Below are positions 50,905-61,550 of a DNA stretch of 64,000 nucleotides, piece by piece. Each line of letters opens with the position of its first letter. Within the stretch, counting starts at the first letter, position 1. Position numbers and translations under genes: made by a program. The notes below the pieces were generated by a model. The model was not told the DNA's origin. It did no database searches and worked only from the letters and a program-made list of their open reading frames with translations. The stretch spans positions 620,001-684,000 of the forward strand of contig JAKUDP010000012.1 in the NCBI GenBank assembly GCA_022570795.1, written 5' to 3'. The DNA is from Sphaerulina vaccinii. Taxonomy: Eukaryota > Ascomycota > Dothideomycetes > Mycosphaerellales > Mycosphaerellaceae.

Positions 50905-51279
50905 TGTGGCGACTCGTCACTCCTTTGAAGAGTGTCGCTTATATGGGAGAGAAGACTATTGTGTTCAATGCGCTCCTGATCGTTCGGGGTTGTCGCTTGA
51001 AGGCCGGATTGGGAATTGATGTCTCAGATGTCGCCCGTTATCGTCGATTGGTATGAATCTCGATATCGGCACAGTAATCGATCTGTTATGGAGAATGCTG
51101 TCTGTATGATATACTGTAACAGTAAGTAGAAAGTGGAAAGGAGCAGTTGTCTTGTCGTCCCACTCGGAAGGTTCGCCTCGTGATGATCCCTGTCATGAGG
51201 ATCTGGACCCTGAATTAAGATCGGAGAAGATGGAGAAATATTTCTATCTTTCACCATAACTACACATGTAACGATAAGA
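50905..51279. promoter_or_regulatory. Divergent promoter region of YPT6 and NOP53
   Basis: Short intergenic space between two divergently transcribed housekeeping genes. No other gene seen. Confidence 0.45.
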
Positions 51280-52608
51280 ATGGCCGACGATAGCAAAAGC
51301 AGCGTCGCTCCAGCGACATACAGCCAGCCTTCGCGAAAGGGCAAGAAGGCATGGCGCAAGAATGTGGACATCACCGAAGTCTCTTCTGGCCTTGACAATC
51401 TGCGCACAGAAATCATTCAAGGCGGACCAGTCAGCGAAAAGACGTCCGACCAGCTGTTCTTGACAGATGTTGCCGGCGATGCTGAGATTGAGCGGAAACA
51501 GAAGAGCAAGAAGTTGCTGAAAGTGGATGAGATTTTGGCAGCGAGAAGCAGCAAAGTCGATCCTCTACAGCCCTCGAAGAAGAGGAAGATTGAGGACCAT
51601 TCGGGAAGTGGAGTGGACGGCAAGCGAGTCAAAGCGAATGGCAAATACGTCTCTCACAGAGAACTACAACGTTTGCGAAATGTGGCAGATGGAGGGAGAA
51701 TTGGTATTATTGTGGACGACCAAGCCAGCAACGACTTGTGGGCCGCACCAGAACCGACACCAGAAGAGCAGTACACATTCCTCGAAAAGAAGAGAGCGAA
51801 AGTCGCTCCATCGTCGATCAAGCAAGCCCCAACACCATTGACTGCCTCCGGAAAAGCCGTCGCATCAGTCTTGAAGCCAGCAGGAGGAAAGTCCTACAAC
51901 CCCCTCGTCACAGACTGGTCAGCTCTTCTCGAGAAGGAAGGAGCCGCAGCGGTTGAAGCAGAGAAAGCTCGTCTTGCAGCCGAACAAGCACAAGCAGAGT
52001 ACGATGCCAAAGCAGCAGAAATCGCCGCTACAGTAGATGACGCAGAGAAAGATGATCAGGCGACAGACTACGAAAGTGCATGGGAAAGCGAGTGGGACGG
52101 TCTGTCAGAAGGCGAGGGCAAAGTCGAAATACATGCAATGAAGCAGAAGGGGAGAAAGACTCCGACGGAGAGGAATAAGGTCAAAGCGAGGAAGGAGAGA
52201 GAGGCGAAAGAGAAGTGGGAGAAGAAGCAGAAAGTTAGGAATGAGCAGGAGAAGAGGATAAAGCAGATTGCGAAGGAGGTTGCTGCGAAGGAGAGGGCGA
52301 GACAAGGAATCGTTGCAACTATCGCGGACGACTCGAGCGCGAGTGATGAGGATGAGGATGGGCTGGAAGTAAGGAAGAGACGGTTTGGGAAAGTACAAGT
52401 TCCAGATGCGCCCCTTGAGGTACAGCTTGCGGATGAATTACAGGATAGTCTGCGACGACTGAAGCCTGAGGGATCGCTCCTCACTGACAGCTACCGGAAT
52501 AAGATCATCAATGGCAAGCTGGAGCCGAGAAAGAGAGTAGGACAAGTCAAGCAAAAGCAGACTATGAGGAGGGAGAAGTGGACTTATAAGGACTGGCAAT
52601 TGAAGTAG
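51280..52608 (+). CDS. NOP53: Nop53-like 60S ribosome biogenesis factor
   Basis: Nucleolar protein needed for late 27S pre-rRNA processing and for docking Mtr4 and the exosome onto pre-60S particles. A single exon codes for 442 residues. The N-terminus QPSRKGKKAWRKNVDITEV is the family signature, followed by DQLFLTDVAGD and KLLKVDEILAARSSKVDPL. The middle contains NPLVTDWSALLEKEGAAAVEAEK, and a long charged region (residues about 285-350, KARKEREAKEKWEKKQKVRN) forms a coiled coil. The C-terminus VQLADELQDSLRRLKPEGSLL and a final basic tail ending EKWTYKDWQLK are also typical. Complete and intact. Confidence 0.9.
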   Translation: MADDSKSSVAPATYSQPSRKGKKAWRKNVDITEVSSGLDNLRTEIIQGGPVSEKTSDQLFLTDVAGDAEIERKQKSKKLLKVDEILAARSSKVDPLQPSKKRKIEDHSGSGVDGKRVKANGKYVSHRELQRLRNVADGGRIGIIVDDQASNDLWAAPEPTPEEQYTFLEKKRAKVAPSSIKQAPTPLTASGKAVASVLKPAGGKSYNPLVTDWSALLEKEGAAAVEAEKARLAAEQAQAEYDAKAAEIAATVDDAEKDDQATDYESAWESEWDGLSEGEGKVEIHAMKQKGRKTPTERNKVKARKEREAKEKWEKKQKVRNEQEKRIKQIAKEVAAKERARQGIVATIADDSSASDEDEDGLEVRKRRFGKVQVPDAPLEVQLADELQDSLRRLKPEGSLLTDSYRNKIINGKLEPRKRVGQVKQKQTMRREKWTYKDWQLK

Positions 52609-53016
52609 CTGGTGCTAAACCTGGCAGCAGGATGGCTGCTTGTTGTGCATCAGATCTCATGTTAATGGACACTTGATTGTCCAGATAAGTTAGACGTATC
52701 AATGCTCGACAAGAGCGTTCTTTCTCCCAGCCGCCGGTTAGGCATGCGCACATAACCTACTCGTGTTAACACAGCAAGACAGCAATAACCAGCCGGGGAA
52801 AATGCGCCGAAGAAGCAAAGCTTCCTCAGAACTTCTCGCATCATCGAACATCTTGTCAACAACATCGATATCCACGAAACGACTTTACTTCAAGTACAAG
52901 GGTATTGATACGCCAATTACTAAGTTTGAGGCCGCATATGTGGCTTGCCGCCAGCCGCTGCTCCGCCACGATCAGGCTGAGATCTTGCATGGACCTGCAG
53001 CGTCAATCACGACAGC
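52609..53016. other. Intergenic region
   Basis: 3' flank of NOP53 and leader of the HET gene. No gene supported. Confidence 0.4.
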
Positions 53017-54525
53017 ATGGACAATGAAATCTACAAGCCACTGCCTGCTGGGAGCGTTCGATTGTTACATCTGGAACCCGCCTCGGATTCCAACGCACCT
53101 CTGGTTGGCATTCTGGAGACGGTGGCACTCAAGGACGGGAGGGAGTTCGAAGCACTGTCTTATACATGGGGCGATCCATTGACCAAAGGCACATCACACC
53201 GAGAAGGATACGCCTGGAGCGGGTTGCGTCCTCTTCCAGGGCACTTGCTGCTTGATGGAAGTGTCACACACATTGGAGGAAACCTGTGCAGCGCGCTCAG
53301 TCAGCTACGTTGCATAACCCACGCTAGGACGCTCTGGGTAGATGCTGTATGTATCAATCAGAGCGATGATGCTGAGAAGTCTGTTCAAGTCGGGATGATG
53401 GCGAAGATATATGCTACTGCCACCCGGGTTCTTGTGTGGCTGGGCGAAGACTCCCAGGATCGTGAGGGCGAGCTGTTCTTTGAACTTTGTCAGAAACGCT
53501 ATCGTATGATGAAATATCCCTGGTGTGGTGCATGGAGAAAAGCTCTTTGGCCGGTCCTGCGAGTCCATAACAGGTGGTTTAACTGTTCTGATGCACAGCT
53601 TGAAGTGGCACCTTTCTTCTGTCGCAACCCGAGAGAGAGATCCGGTCGGCTGGATCAGTTCAGGCAACGAGAATACTTCCGTCGTCGCTCGTGTGCACAA
53701 GAAGCAGCGTTGTCGAGGGAGCTGATACTGGTATGTGGTGCACATCAACTTCCGTGGACAGTGCTTGCCTATGTACATGAACACGACAATCCACGACAAT
53801 ATCAGTTCGGGCAGTGGAGCTCGTGGATCACGGCCATATCAGATCCGTTTGACAGGATGAAGAAGATGAGGATGGAGAATGTAGAGGTGCTCAATTTGCT
53901 TCGCGAGTTGCAATTTCTGAGATGTTCCGATAAACGTGACACCATCTATGCGCTCGCCAGCATACTCGAGGAAGATCCACTTTGCCCTACCATTACTATC
54001 GACTACACCTTCACGTTGGACCAAGTGATGATCAACTTCGCGGCTAGTCTGATTGCAACAGGAGATTTAAGCTTGACCTGGCGACTTCTGGTAGCCGCAG
54101 CGAAACAGCACAAAGTTCTTGACAGGCACCATACTTGGGCAATTCCCTCCTGGGTGCCAGATTGGTCCAAACCGGGTGAAGGTTACCTTGGTCTAGATGT
54201 CGTGCAGACGCCCAGTACGCTTATGCTCGGCCACGGAACCGTGCAAGGTACATCTCTTTCTATCAATCTTTGCTTCCTTGGAACATTCCGATCGCTTCGA
54301 GCGACCTCTTCAATCGCATCATGGGAGTTAGAAAATTTGGAGAGCCAAGGTTGTTGGGACGACGACTGCCTGTACGGATTGACACGACAGTGCTATGAGC
54401 CGCAGAACTACACGAAGGCCGCATGCTGTCTGGTCCTCCGATGCAAACACGACGATGGGTCCACATTTCGTGCCGTTGCTGAGGCCGAAATACCACTTGA
54501 AACTTATGACTGGAAGGAACGATAA
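53017..54525 (+). CDS. Heterokaryon-incompatibility (HET) domain protein, 502 aa
   Basis: HET-domain proteins act in allorecognition and programmed cell death of fused fungal cells. The single exon gives 502 residues. Residues about 10-160 carry the three HET blocks: FEALSYTWGDP, ARTLWVDAVCINQSDD and ATRVLVWLGEDSQD. A large linker follows, then a block found in many HET proteins, LRELQFLRCSDKRDTIYALASI, and AIPSWVPDWSKP. There is no NACHT, WD40 or ankyrin partner domain on the same chain, so it is the stand-alone form. An ankyrin gene follows on the same strand but 419 bp away, with its own leader. No nonsense or frameshift seen. Confidence 0.9.
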   Translation: MDNEIYKPLPAGSVRLLHLEPASDSNAPLVGILETVALKDGREFEALSYTWGDPLTKGTSHREGYAWSGLRPLPGHLLLDGSVTHIGGNLCSALSQLRCITHARTLWVDAVCINQSDDAEKSVQVGMMAKIYATATRVLVWLGEDSQDREGELFFELCQKRYRMMKYPWCGAWRKALWPVLRVHNRWFNCSDAQLEVAPFFCRNPRERSGRLDQFRQREYFRRRSCAQEAALSRELILVCGAHQLPWTVLAYVHEHDNPRQYQFGQWSSWITAISDPFDRMKKMRMENVEVLNLLRELQFLRCSDKRDTIYALASILEEDPLCPTITIDYTFTLDQVMINFAASLIATGDLSLTWRLLVAAAKQHKVLDRHHTWAIPSWVPDWSKPGEGYLGLDVVQTPSTLMLGHGTVQGTSLSINLCFLGTFRSLRATSSIASWELENLESQGCWDDDCLYGLTRQCYEPQNYTKAACCLVLRCKHDDGSTFRAVAEAEIPLETYDWKER

Positions 54526-54943
54526 AGTGCACAGAATTTCCATTACCTAGACTTGCACCAGGCTCTTACTCGATGAGTCACCTCGCCGGCTGCATTGTAG
54601 ATCACTCCGCAGGAGCCAAGCTCTACTCTCCAATGTGGGTACGGCTTCACTTAAAGTACCATACCCAGAGGCCGCTGCAGTGGGGATCTCGCATGAAAGT
54701 CCAGCGCCGCTGATCGTGTCCTATGCGCTGCTATCGAGCCGAGGGTATGCCGTATATGGAACATGATGTAGTATTACGATGACTCAGAGAAGCCTGACGA
54801 GCTGCTGCCGCAAATTCTGCAAGTTGGAAATCCTTCGGACGCCTGCGAGGCTATACCTTCATCACAAGCCCTGGTACTCCTCGATCTCGATCTGCAATCA
54901 ATAACATCCTTCAGATTTCGCCTTTCTCTCCCATATTACCACC
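54526..54943. other. Intergenic region
   Basis: Leader and promoter of the ankyrin gene; nothing else supported. Confidence 0.4.
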
Positions 54944-56500
54944 ATGACTACACTACATACACTTCCATCTGAGCTTCTCGAAGTCATCGTAGACTACCTT
55001 GTGATCAAGATTGGCATCTACAGAGCGGTACTCCTTCGCACTGTATGTCGAACCTTCGACACTGCAATAATATACGCCATCTGTACAAGTCAAGTGATCG
55101 ATATTGAATATCCGGCAACACCAGACTTAGCGAACAAGATGCATGCTAAACTACGAGGCAAGATAATACTGAACAAGTCGAAACATTTGAGTAGGGAAAG
55201 TAAAGGTTACGTGAGAGCTGTTTCGCAGGTGAATCAAGCTTTAGACAATCTTCTTGGTGGGATTGACGAGGAAAGGCATCGAGCAATCGCCGAAGCGGTC
55301 TACACAAAGGACTGCTACACTCCGGCGCCAAAGAAGAGCATCATGGAAGAGCGAAATCTACTGAGCGGTGCTGCTATCATCGGTGACTTGGATCTGATCA
55401 AGTCCCTGCTCGAGCGTAAAGACGCTTGTGATATTAACGGCACAACACCATCCTTCCCGAATGCATTGACCTGCGCTGCTGCGAACGGACATCTCGAAAT
55501 TGTCCGATATCTGCTAGACCACCACGGTGCTCGCCCTAATGTGGAATCCAGCTACTGGTATGTGTCTGCATATTGGAGAGACCTGTCACAGCCGGATCAG
55601 AATCCGTACGAGTCCTCGTATGTGTCCACACTGTACCAAAAGCGGCTCAGCCCTGTACGAGCCGCAATACTAGGTGGACATACAGAGATTGTTCATTTGC
55701 TACTACAACCTCATCTGCACCAAATGCCCGCTGATAGCCTGGAGTTCTTGAGAGCACTACTAGCTGCAGTCCGAGTTGGTCGGTACGATTTTGTCCAACT
55801 TCTATTCGAAGCAAGCAGCTATCTGACATTAGAGCGGCATGGCAAAGAGATGCTCTGTGAAGCGGTTCGAGGCGATCAGAAAGACATGGTAGAGAGACTC
55901 CTAGACTTGGGCGTGGACGTAAACTCCATGCCGACTTTCCGCGCGGAGAAGAGTGTGGCAATTCGAGGTGCTTTGCCTACTGCCGCGGCGTTAGGAAACA
56001 TTACTATGGCTCGGCTCCTCATCAATCGCAGTGCAGATGTTAAAGTCAGCTTCCGCGGAGAAGTATGTCTACCGGCCGCAGTAGCTGCAATACGTGGACA
56101 GGAAAAGATCCTGAAGCTATTTCTTGACCATGGTGCCAACTCCGAGGTTGCATTATGTGCCGCTACACTTGGATCCCAGCCTCGGATTGTGAGATACCTG
56201 CTGGATCGTTATTCAGAGTTGTGTCGCTTGGATACGCTAAGACAAACTCTTTCTAAAGCAGTCGCTGAATCCAGCCTGGAATGCATTACGATTCTAGTAG
56301 AAGCTGGGGCTCCTTTGAACAGTCGGGGTCCACCTATCCTGAGGGCAAAGAGACTTGGCCTGCCGTGGGTAGTAGCACATCTGATCGAGCTTGGTGCTCG
56401 AGACATCGGTTGCTACGACCGGGAGGTGCGGAGCTGGGGCAATACAGTCAGAGGAGTAAGAACTTCTGAAAGGACATGGGAGTGGGTAGGAAGGTATTGA
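54944..56500 (+). CDS. Ankyrin-repeat protein with F-box-like N-terminus, 518 aa
   Basis: A single exon of 518 residues. The first 45 residues form an F-box-like helix pair, LPSELLEVIVDYLVIKIG and LLRTVCRTFDTAI. A conserved linker follows (ICTSQVIDIEYPATPDL). From about residue 140 there are at least seven ankyrin units, such as LSGAAIIGDLDLIKSLLE, LTCAAANGHLEIVRYLLDHHG, RAAILGGHTEIVHLLLQ, LCEAVRGDQKDMVERLLDLGVDVN and AVAAIRGQEKILKLFLDHGANS, ending with a cap containing TILVEAGAPLN. Ankyrin repeats bind partner proteins; with an F-box the protein could be a ubiquitin-ligase adaptor. It is intact, whereas a relic of a close paralogue lies inverted at 59887-60622. Confidence 0.82.
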   Translation: MTTLHTLPSELLEVIVDYLVIKIGIYRAVLLRTVCRTFDTAIIYAICTSQVIDIEYPATPDLANKMHAKLRGKIILNKSKHLSRESKGYVRAVSQVNQALDNLLGGIDEERHRAIAEAVYTKDCYTPAPKKSIMEERNLLSGAAIIGDLDLIKSLLERKDACDINGTTPSFPNALTCAAANGHLEIVRYLLDHHGARPNVESSYWYVSAYWRDLSQPDQNPYESSYVSTLYQKRLSPVRAAILGGHTEIVHLLLQPHLHQMPADSLEFLRALLAAVRVGRYDFVQLLFEASSYLTLERHGKEMLCEAVRGDQKDMVERLLDLGVDVNSMPTFRAEKSVAIRGALPTAAALGNITMARLLINRSADVKVSFRGEVCLPAAVAAIRGQEKILKLFLDHGANSEVALCAATLGSQPRIVRYLLDRYSELCRLDTLRQTLSKAVAESSLECITILVEAGAPLNSRGPPILRAKRLGLPWVVAHLIELGARDIGCYDREVRSWGNTVRGVRTSERTWEWVGRY

Positions 56501-56820
56501 TTAGTCTATTGACTAATGTGTGATACGAACATCATGCTACCGCAGAATTTGAACGCCTGGTGCCCGCGCGATGTAGGACAGGTGGCGGGCTCTTATGCTC
56601 TGATATTGAGCTTACAGTAATGCCGCATCTGAGCCTGGAACTTTTAAATAATCATACTAAGCTGAGCAAAACAACATAATATCGTACAGCGACATTGCCA
56701 TTAAGGACTATGCAAACATCAGAACGCAACACAGAGAGTCCAAGAAGATCTATCCTTGTCAATGGAGTTTATCGTCGTCAAATCATCAATCGTAACCAAG
56801 TTGCGTCGCCAATATCAACC
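56501..56820. other. Convergent 3' region
   Basis: Shared 3' flank of the ankyrin gene and the minus-strand gene ending at 56821. Nothing supported. Confidence 0.4.
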
Positions 56821-57935
56821 TCAGTGCCCCAAATGAGCTTCGGAAGTATAGTTCTTATGAGGTATCATCGCCGCAAACTCATCTCTTGCGCCAACACCGC
56901 CTTTCGGAACAATGGCCTTAGTCTCCAAATCGAAGCAGTCGTCCTTCACCTTATCCTCGTCACAAAGTTGGTACAACTGCTTTGCTTCCATATCGCAATA
57001 CAAGTTCTGAATCGTCGAAACGATATCCCAACCAAAAGAAGTCTCGGATTCGCAAACTTCTTGGACATTATGGCCTGGGTTGTCTGTAATGATCAGATGT
57101 CCTGGATCGGGATTGGAACGCTTGACAAGATCGTTCCGCCTGGTAGTTCTCTTGGTCTTCTCGCTTTGATACATATAAACGGCCTTGTTATACTGATTTG
57201 GCTTGTCAATGACTCTTGCCATATCTGTGTCATTTCCTTGTCCTGGACCAGTCGAGTCTTTATTGTACGTCAACTTGGGATCAAAGAACGGAATCACACC
57301 ATCTGGAAGTAAGTTCCCCCAGAAAGAGTATCGCGGAGTACTTTTACATAGCGTGTCTGTGAAATTCGTGTATTGTGCGAGTTTATCCGGATTGGGAGCG
57401 AAATCGTTCATATGAAAGCTCATAGCTCGAGCATTGATGCCATTGCTATGATCCGCATCCAGCCAGACACACTTTGGCGTTTGATATTCGATGCCAGTGA
57501 AAGTCTCGCTGAGGAACCAGGACTGACCGCAGGTGTATCCAGTATCGCCGTAGAAGGCACTCGATGTCGTTCCGTGGCTGACGACGATGGCTGTGATGCA
57601 GATTGCATCGTTCTCGAGATTGCTGAGCATAAAGTATGAAGGCGTTATATCCAAGCCTCCGTTCTGGTTGTGCTCAACAGCGATGGCATGGCTCGCTGCC
57701 GCGGTCAGCTTGTCTTTCTTCTTGGGATGGTATTGGCCAATGCGATTGCCGTCGTCGTCCCAAAGTGCTATGTGCGGGGTGTTGCCTTCTGCTTGGGACT
57801 TCGCACCTGAGCCGACGGTGATCTGAACGGTACTGTATTCTGTGCTTGGCGCTTTATCCTTAAGCGCACTTATTGTTGTCCCACGGAGAAGGCGCCGCCG
57901 CCGGCATTGAGAATGAAGCCAAGAGCTTGAGCCAT
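56821..57935 (-). CDS. Conserved fungal protein of unknown function, about 350 aa
   Basis: Read on the minus strand from ATG 57935 (MAQALGFILNAGGGAFS). The frame closes at a stop soon after, and the main body continues in another frame from ITVGSGAKSQAEG onward. A 62-nt intron (57823-57884, donor GTGGGA, acceptor TTCAG) restores the frame; alternatively a one-base frameshift would. The body has HIALWDDDGNRIGQYHPKK, LENDAICITAIVVSHGTTS, YGDTGYTCGQSWF and PKCVWLDADHSNGINA, a pattern I associate with an unnamed conserved ascomycete family. The C-terminal third is charged with a possible Kex2-like basic patch (EKTKRTTRRND). No signal peptide is certain. Function unknown. Confidence 0.6.
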
Positions 57936-58754
57936 TGAGATGGTTGAGATATCGTGCCGAGTGCTGGATATTGAGAGAAGTTTCCCAGGCTTAATGTATC
58001 GGAGAAGGGTATAAGACTGTACTGGATGACTCTTCGTGGTATGAATGGGAGATGATGGGAAGTATGAGGAGGTCTCAGGCAGGAGAGTTGGTATGGTACT
58101 TATACACATTCCAAGTCGCAACCGCCAGCAAGTCTGTGGCAAGTTGAACCATAAACCCAAACAGACCATACTACTGGCACTGTGAGGATGAGCGCCGACC
58201 CTCACTCGAAGCTGGAGTTCCTTGTTCCAATGTGGACTTTAGCGCTAAGTATGTTGGTGTTGATCGCCGTGTTCTGGTCTCGGAATAGCCATCGACGTGA
58301 GGCGAAGTGTATACTTTGTAGTGGCGCGGACGACCTGCAGCGCCAGTCTGTCAAGAATAGCATACGCATCGCTATTGCCCAACCGTGTCGACGGAGCTGC
58401 AAGGTGTAGTGAATAATTGTCCATTTGCCATAGGAATGCCAAGGAGCTGCACTTACATAGGCACTACCAGGAGCCGCCATAGTCCCCAGTATAGAATCCA
58501 ACATTGATGGAAATCACTCTAGCAGCTGCAGGGCTGAACCTTCAGTACTACCGGCGCGTCTGGCGTTTGGCATGTTCCGAGCGAGGCACAGGTTGAGACG
58601 ATGGCCCGTCTCATTCTGCTTAGGTGTAGGAGTCATTCGTCGAAGTCGTGAGGCTAACGTGTTGTTGAACCAAATGTATGCATTGACTCTCATGCTACAG
58701 CAAGTACTATCCCAGCGAAGCTTGGCACGCTCTGTCGCACCGGCACACCGTTTT
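57936..58754. other. Intergenic region
   Basis: Promoter of the gene at 56821-57935 and 3' flank of the membrane-protein gene. Short frames only. Confidence 0.4.
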
Positions 58755-59569
58755 TCAGAAGTGATCGCACTCATACTCGTCTGGAAAAGCATCTTTGTAG
58801 TCTCGCACCAAAGCTCGCTGTCCCCTCCAGTCTGCCCAGATTGAGCATGATAACACCAGATTTGAGAGAACCAGAAGCACACTCGACCACAGTGCGCCTG
58901 TCTCGCCAACGCACTGACGGCGCATGACATGATCTGGATCATCAAAGGCATGATACGCACTCAGAGCGCATGTCCACGATCCTAAGTCGAAGACACCCTT
59001 GTCGAAGCCATCTCCAAGCCCATAACCTGCGTACTCAATCTTCGTGCTTCTGTAACTTGGATCAAAACGACCTGACTGAAATCGATGAACCAGGCTGATG
59101 ACCACGATCACCAGGCAAAAGACAGAGTTGAAGCCGACGACCACGAATAAGCCAAGCCTTTGCCAGTTTGAAAGCTGCGGCTAGATCAGTATCTGACCCA
59201 TCGAAGACTTCGGCGAAGGCCTCTCACCAGCAATGCCTTGGATCTCCGGTGCACAAACAAGCACAACGATCCAATGCCAAAAGCAGTGACTAGGCTTAAT
59301 GCAGCTGCGCCTAGGACGTAGTTCACACTACCACGATCATTCAAACGTTGCGGATACCACGAGATCCGCATATTTCCATTCTCGCCGCCGGGTTGAGTAC
59401 ACGAGACTGGGTAGAGGATTCCATTAAAAGTGACACCGAGGTATGTCGATGATGAATCGGCTTTGAAAGCCAGGACGAGTATTGAAAGTAGCAGAGCAAG
59501 GGCTGCTGCGATTGAGATTGGTAGCATGAAACCTCGAACGACGGGCTTCTTGATGATCTTGCTATGCAT
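58755..59569 (-). CDS. Four-helix membrane protein, about 253 aa, unknown function
   Basis: Exons 59228-59569 and 58755-59174 are joined by a 53-nt intron (donor GTGAGA, branch CTGAT, acceptor CCGCAG), in phase. Four hydrophobic segments are visible: PISIAAALALLLSILVLAF (residue about 16), VLGAAALSLVTAFGIGSLCLF (about 85), VVVGFNSVFCLVIVVISLV and SSVLLVLSNLVLSCSIWA. The first extracellular loop holds ILYPVSCTQPGGENG; the second contains CALSAYHAF and MRRQCVGETG, where Cys residues may form disulphides. The arrangement (short N-terminus, two small loops, charged C-terminus) recalls tetraspan membrane proteins of the claudin/Sur7 type, but no diagnostic motif is present. Function unknown. Confidence 0.62.
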
Positions 59570-59886
59570 TGTTGATGTGTGGTAGTGCTGGCTGGGTTGC
59601 GGATGTTGAGTTGATGCTGAGAAATACAGATTCAGCGTCGCCGTCGTTGAGATGGACAGTATAATGTTGGTGTGTGCAGTAGATTGAGGCGCAGGCGCTT
59701 ATGGTGAACCTAAATCCCAGCGCTTAGTTCTGCCAAGCACAGGATGTGTCGCACCAGTGCAAAGGCAGTTCTCGCGCATCTGATCATGACTCTGTTTGTA
59801 CAGGACGGGGACGCAAGTACAAGGAGCAAGCCATAGTGAGACATTGGCGCCAGAGCTAAGAATGGCACAGCCAGCTAGCCACCACT
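59570..59886. other. Intergenic region
   Basis: Upstream region of the membrane-protein gene; nothing else supported. Confidence 0.4.
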
Positions 59887-60622
59887 TCAGTATTTGCCAG
59901 TCCAGTTCCAGGTCCGCTCAGAAACACATATGCCTCTAACTTTGACATCAGGCTCGCGTGTTGGTGTTGTGTCATCGTTGTCTTGAGCCCCAAGCGCAAT
60001 CAGATGTGCCACTACCCACGACCATCCTAAGTTCTTCTTCGCACATACGATAGGTGGTTTCTCCGGAACCTCAGAGCCAGTATTGAGTGGTACACCTGCT
60101 TCTACCAGTATTGTCATCGTCGCCAGATGGCCGCCCGGATTGGTCTGATTTCAGCGATGATTTGACTATCTCGATGTCGCCTATCATTGCAGCCCCACTG
60201 AGTAAGCTAAGCTGTTCCATTATCGCAGTCACGGGCTCCTTCTCCTCGAGAATCACAGACGCAGCTATAGCTTCGTGTCTAGCCTGCGACAGGATGGGAC
60301 TTGTCTCGCCGAGTAGTTCATCCAGTGCTCGATTGACCTGCGCAATAACTCGAAGGTATTCCTTGCCGGAAGATGAGTTCGCTCGTGACTTGTTTAGCAA
60401 TATCTTGCCTCTGAGGTGTGGCTCCATTCGAAAGCACAGGTCTGGAGTAGCAGGATCGTAGATGTCCACAACTTGGCTTGTACAAATTGAGTGCAGTATA
60501 GCAGCATCAAATGCTCGGTTCACTATACGCAAATTCACGGCCTTCTGTATGCCAACTGCCAGAACGACGTGTTCGATTATGGCGTCCAGTATTTCGCGTG
60601 GGACAACTCGCATAGCGTTCAT
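59887..60622 (-). pseudogene. Internally deleted relic of an F-box/ankyrin gene
   Basis: The start MNAMRVVPREILDAIIEHVV and the blocks ICTSQVVDIYDPATPDL, GKILLNKSRA and LSLLSGAAMIGDIEIVKSS match residues 1 to about 160 of the protein at 54944-56500. Then the sequence jumps straight to its last 75 residues, TILVEAGVPLNTG through SERTWNWTGKY, in a different frame. So about 285 codons of ankyrin repeats (around 850 bp) are missing and the join, near 60110-60130, is frame-shifted. The N-terminal part alone would give 183 residues; it is most likely a pseudogene, but could still make a short F-box-like protein. Confidence 0.7.
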
Positions 60623-61550
60623 CTTGTTTCGGGGTCACATTGTACAGACGTGTGTAAGGAGCGTCGGTCACAGTCGAACAGTAGTCTTGCCTCAGCGCAG
60701 GCAGTGGGTAGCGGTGCTCATGGAGCGTGTCAACACGACAAAGCTGCTATGCAAAGAGGCAGATCCGACATGTCAGGCGCTTGTTTCATGTCACCCAGCA
60801 GAATCCTGGTACTCGGTGTCTGGCAAGGAGTCATTATGCGCGGCCGCGATGTTGATACTCGCGTTGTAGATCCTCAAAGCCACCAACATTGAAGTGTATG
60901 TAGATAAAAAGGGAGAACGAAAAGCGCGCGCTTACTCGACGCCTCGACGCCAAGTGCCAAGCCACGCTAAAGTCGCGCCTCAAACCTGTGCCTCATGCAG
61001 TCTGTGAGTGACAACGAACTCCCTCGAACTAGGAATAGCATGTAGCTTCTCCAGCACTTGCTTGTATGGAAGCATTTCCCCGGATCATGCAAGATTCAGA
61101 TGCGGCAAAGCCTGCATACAGACTCTCATGATCAATCATGAACATGCCCTGCAGCAAAAGGCCATTGGCAAGTATGAGCGTTGCACGTCCATATCTGATA
61201 GAGCAGAACAAGTGTTCATAAGCTACTACTATTCAAAAATATCATCATTAGTGCTTAGCGCCAGCATTGCGTCTACGGACGGCACGTATGGCAAAGTGCA
61301 TGCAGAAAGCTACATACCAACAATGTCAAGATCAACGGAGCCAGGAATAGGCGGACATGAGGAAGTCTAGCCTCGACCGAGACACTGTTGAGGCTGCTCT
61401 ACGATACAGTGGCAATGTATAAGTCTGCAGCAACGCCATGGTGTTACGACCGACATACAGACAGTTCTACTCCAAAAGCATCGTTATCACACGGTTATCC
61501 CTCCAGTTGCTACAAGATATATCAGATCCTATACTCAGCTCTAGTCCAAG
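60623..61550. other. Intergenic region
   Basis: Upstream of the relic (minus) and of the secreted-protein gene (plus). No supported gene. Confidence 0.4.

Noticed and set aside
56821..57935. Frameshifted pseudogene
   Set aside because: A 62-nt GT-AG intron at 57823-57884 restores the frame, so damage is not required, though the donor is weak.
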